From positions 536,001 through 600,000 of the forward strand of contig NZ_JAAFYS010000001.1 in NCBI RefSeq assembly GCF_012070395.1: a stretch of 64,000 nucleotides of DNA, read 5' to 3'. The translations under genes and the position numbers were made by a program. The stretch's first letter is position 1; each line of letters opens with the position of its first letter. The DNA is from Pseudoroseicyclus tamaricis (lineage in GTDB: Bacteria; Pseudomonadota; Alphaproteobacteria; Rhodobacterales; Rhodobacteraceae). Below are positions 61,802 to 64,000 of this stretch, in pieces. Under the pieces are notes generated by a model. It had not been told where the DNA came from. It was given only the letters and a program-made list of their open reading frames with translations, and made no database searches.

Positions 61802-62878
61802 ATGACCGCCCGTCCGCAGCCCGGCCTGATGGAGATCGCCCTCTACCAGGGGGGCGCCAGCGCCATTGCGGGCCATGACGAGGTGCTCAAGCTCTCCTCG
61901 AACGAGAACCCGCTCGGCCCTCCGCCCTCGGCTCAGGCGGCCATCGTCGCCGCCGCCGCCCGGGCGCACATCTACCCGCCGACTGATCATGCCGCCCTGC
62001 GCGCCGCCATCGCCGAGGTCCATGGCCTCGATCCCGACCGCATCATCTGCGGCGTCGGCTCCGACGAGGTGCTGCAATTTGTCACGCAGGCCTATGCCGG
62101 CCCGGGGGATGAGATCATCCACACCGAGCACGGCTTCTCGATGTACCCGATCCTCGCCCACATGGCCGGCGCTACCCCCGTGCGCGTGCTGGAGCGGGAG
62201 CGGCGGGTGGACATCTCCAACATCCTCGCCGCCGTCACGCCGCGCACCCGGCTGGTGCTGCTCACCAACCCCGGCAACCCCACCGGCACGCTTCTGCCGG
62301 AGGCGGAGCTGGCCGAGCTGGCGGACGCCCTGCCGCAGGACGTCATCCTCGTCCTCGACGCCGCCTATATCGAGTTCTCCGGCGGCCATGACGGCGGCCT
62401 CTCCCTCGCCGCAAGCCGCCCGAACGTGCTCGTCACGCGCACCTTCTCCAAGCTCTACGGGCTCGGCGGGCTGCGCATCGGCTGGGGCTACGCGGCGGCG
62501 GAGATGATCGACGTGCTCACCCGCATCCGCCAGCCCTTCAACCTCTCCGGCATCCAGCTCGCCGCCGCCGAGGCGGCCGTGCGTGACACCGGCTGGGTAG
62601 AGACCTGCCTCTCCCTCAACGCCGACCAGCGCGCCCGTCTCACCGGTGCCCTCCGCCAGCTGGGCCTCTCGGTGGACGACAGCCACGCCAACTTCGTCCT
62701 CGCCCGCTTCGCCGGCCCGGAGGAGGCGGCCGCCGCCGACGCCGCCCTGCAGGCCGCCGGCATCATCGTGCGCCGCGTGGCGGGCTACGGCTTCCCCGAG
62801 GCCCTGCGCATCACGGTGGGCGACGCGGACGGCACCGGCCGCGTCATCGAGGCGCTGACCTCATGGAGGCAGGCATGA
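61802..62878 (+). CDS. hisC: Histidinol-phosphate/aromatic aminotransferase
   Basis: A 358-aa PLP enzyme. SSNENPLGPPPSA near residue 32, TNPGNPTGTLLP and TFSKLYGLGGLRIGWG with the PLP lysine define HisC family aminotransferases. It makes histidinol phosphate; homologues beside tyrA also transaminate prephenate or phenylpyruvate. The start at 61802 was chosen for family length; the longer frame covers the repeat region. It overlaps tyrA by 4 bp. Confidence 0.93.
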   Translation: MTARPQPGLMEIALYQGGASAIAGHDEVLKLSSNENPLGPPPSAQAAIVAAAARAHIYPPTDHAALRAAIAEVHGLDPDRIICGVGSDEVLQFVTQAYAGPGDEIIHTEHGFSMYPILAHMAGATPVRVLERERRVDISNILAAVTPRTRLVLLTNPGNPTGTLLPEAELAELADALPQDVILVLDAAYIEFSGGHDGGLSLAASRPNVLVTRTFSKLYGLGGLRIGWGYAAAEMIDVLTRIRQPFNLSGIQLAAAEAAVRDTGWVETCLSLNADQRARLTGALRQLGLSVDDSHANFVLARFAGPEEAAAADAALQAAGIIVRRVAGYGFPEALRITVGDADGTGRVIEALTSWRQA

Positions 62879-63804
62879 GCGCGCCGATCTACGACAAGGT
62901 CGCCCTCATCGGGCTCGGCCTCATCGCCGGCTCCATGGCCCATGCCATGCGCCGCGGCGGCCTCGCCGGCACCATCTCCGGCTTCGCCCGCTCGGCGGAG
63001 ACGCGCGGCACCGCCCGGGAGATCGGCCTCGTCGACGAGGTGGCCGAGACGGCGGCGGAGGCGGCGGAGGGCGCTGACCTCGTCATCCTCGCCGTGCCCG
63101 TCGGCGCCATGGGAGCCGTGGCGGCGGAGATCGCCCCGGTCCTGAAACCCGGCGCCACCGTCTCCGATGTCGGCTCCGTCAAGCAGGCGGTGATCGCCGC
63201 CGTCGGCCCGCATATCCCCGACGGCGTGCACTTCGTCCCCGCCCACCCGCTGGCGGGCACCGAGCATTCCGGCCCCCGCGCCGGCTTCGCCGAGCTCTTC
63301 GACAACCGCTGGACGATCCTCGTCCCCGAGGGTGCCGACCGCGCCGCGGCGGCGCGGCTGGAGCGGTTCTGGACGGGCCTCGGCGCCAATGTCGAGGAGA
63401 TGGACGCCGCCCACCACGACCTGGTGCTGGCGGTGACGAGCCACGCGCCGCACCTGATCGCCTACACGATGGTCGGCGTGGCGGACGACCTCTCCCGCGT
63501 CACGGACAGCGAGGTCATCAAGTTCTCCGCCGCCGGCTTCCGCGATTTCACGCGGATCGCGGCGAGCGACCCCACGATGTGGCGCGACGTGTTCCTGACG
63601 AACAAGGAGGCGACGCTGGAGATCCTCGGCCGCTTCACGGAGGAGCTCTTCGCCCTTCAGCGGGCCATCCGCACCGGCGACGGCGAGCAGCTCTTCGACT
63701 ACTTCACCCGCACCCGCGCCATCCGCCGCGGCATCATCGATGCCGGGCAGGACACGGCGGCGCCGGACTTCGGCCGCAGCGGGCGCACGGGCGGGCAGAA
63801 ATGA
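62875..63804 (+). CDS. tyrA: Prephenate/arogenate dehydrogenase
   Basis: A 309-aa enzyme of tyrosine synthesis (also called tyrC). Rossmann motif VALIGLGLIAGSMAHAM lies near residues 11-27, and VSDVGSVKQAVI and FVPAHPLAGTEHSGP contain the catalytic His. It converts prephenate or arogenate with NAD(P). The ATG at 62875 overlaps the hisC stop (ATGA). hisC-tyrA pairs are common in alphaproteobacteria. Its stop overlaps the next ATG by 4 bp. Confidence 0.93.
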   Translation: MSAPIYDKVALIGLGLIAGSMAHAMRRGGLAGTISGFARSAETRGTAREIGLVDEVAETAAEAAEGADLVILAVPVGAMGAVAAEIAPVLKPGATVSDVGSVKQAVIAAVGPHIPDGVHFVPAHPLAGTEHSGPRAGFAELFDNRWTILVPEGADRAAAARLERFWTGLGANVEEMDAAHHDLVLAVTSHAPHLIAYTMVGVADDLSRVTDSEVIKFSAAGFRDFTRIAASDPTMWRDVFLTNKEATLEILGRFTEELFALQRAIRTGDGEQLFDYFTRTRAIRRGIIDAGQDTAAPDFGRSGRTGGQK

Positions 63805-64000
63805 GAGCCCGCGCGCTCCTCCTCGCGCTCGTGCTGGCCGCCCCGGCCGCCGCGCAGGAGGCCCCCGACGCCGCCCTCCGCCCGCTCCTGCGCCCCGTGC
63901 CGGAGGCCCCCGGTCGCCCTGTGGCCCGCGCGCCCGAAGAGGCCGGCCCACCGGCCGATGAGGCCGCTGCCCCGCAAGCGGACCCCGCCGAGCCAGCCAC
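63801..64000 (+). CDS. N-terminus of a secreted Pro/Ala-rich protein (cut by window edge)
   Basis: Only 66 residues are visible. A signal peptide (MRARALLLALVLAAPAAAQ) is followed by a Pro/Ala/Glu-rich linker (RPLLRPVPEAPGRPV). It overlaps the tyrA stop by 4 bp. In related Rhodobacterales this position often holds an extensin-like protein with such a linker, so that is a likely identity. The domain that would prove it lies outside the window. Confidence 0.6.
   Translation, partial: MRARALLLALVLAAPAAAQEAPDAALRPLLRPVPEAPGRPVARAPEEAGPPADEAAAPQADPAEPA

Overview
The window is high-GC DNA (by eye around 70% in most genes) typical of an alphaproteobacterium. The gene content fits Rhodobacterales: a hisC-tyrA pair followed by the start of a secreted Pro-rich protein, a ChvE/GguA/GguB sugar transporter, a BigR-type persulfide operon, a DctB/DctD pair beside a TAXI-TRAP transporter, and an Fnr-type box upstream of a universal stress gene. 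It is mostly chromosome carrying transport and catabolic operons, plus one clearly bounded mobile element of about 11.3 kb.

Left part (1-35 kb). 64-7448 (minus strand) is a tightly overlapping operon: oligopeptide/nickel-type ABC permeases, a fused double ATPase, a hydantoinase/oxoprolinase-like protein and two tandem DUF917 proteins. An ATP-binding LuxR (LAL) regulator lies upstream of it. A decayed cupin gene fills 10045-10520. 10642-17007 is a CUT1 sugar ABC operon with a serine hydrolase and a GH32-like glycosidase, divergent from a LacI regulator with a duplicated operator-like motif between them. 18531-22425 is chvE-gguA-gguB. 23287-27264 is a sulfur module: an ArsR/BigR repressor divergent from two YeeE/YedE proteins, a persulfide-dioxygenase-like MBL protein and a SulP permease. 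27313-34072 is a DctB-like kinase, a DctD-like regulator lacking the GAFTGA motif, and a TAXI-TRAP transporter.

Middle (34-48 kb). A TetR/SDR divergent pair shares three copies of one palindrome. A tandem universal stress protein follows. Then comes a surface-polysaccharide cluster (36860-42520): flippase, hexapeptide acyltransferase, phosphoribosyltransferase, HAD phosphatase, sulfotransferase-like protein, GT2 and a polymerase-like membrane protein. The phosphoribosyltransferase/phosphatase pair suggests ribofuranose incorporation. Next are a GH13 enzyme, a nagA remnant, an EntD-like phosphopantetheinyl transferase and an FdhF/YdeP oxidoreductase.

Mobile element (48114-59425). It is integrated in the 3' end of tRNA-Glu(UUC) and bounded by an 18-bp perfect direct repeat. 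It carries a type III restriction-modification system (res, mod), a KfrA-like coiled-coil regulator with two upstream palindromes, a MobV-like relaxase, a hairpin-rich candidate oriT, four small proteins of unknown function and a tyrosine integrase. Base composition is visibly lower in GC than the flanks. The integrase reading frame crosses the attachment site, so its C-terminal tail differs between integrated and excised states.

Right part (59.4-64 kb): tRNA-Glu, recJ, a non-coding imperfect duplication, hisC, tyrA and the beginning of a secreted protein cut by the window edge.
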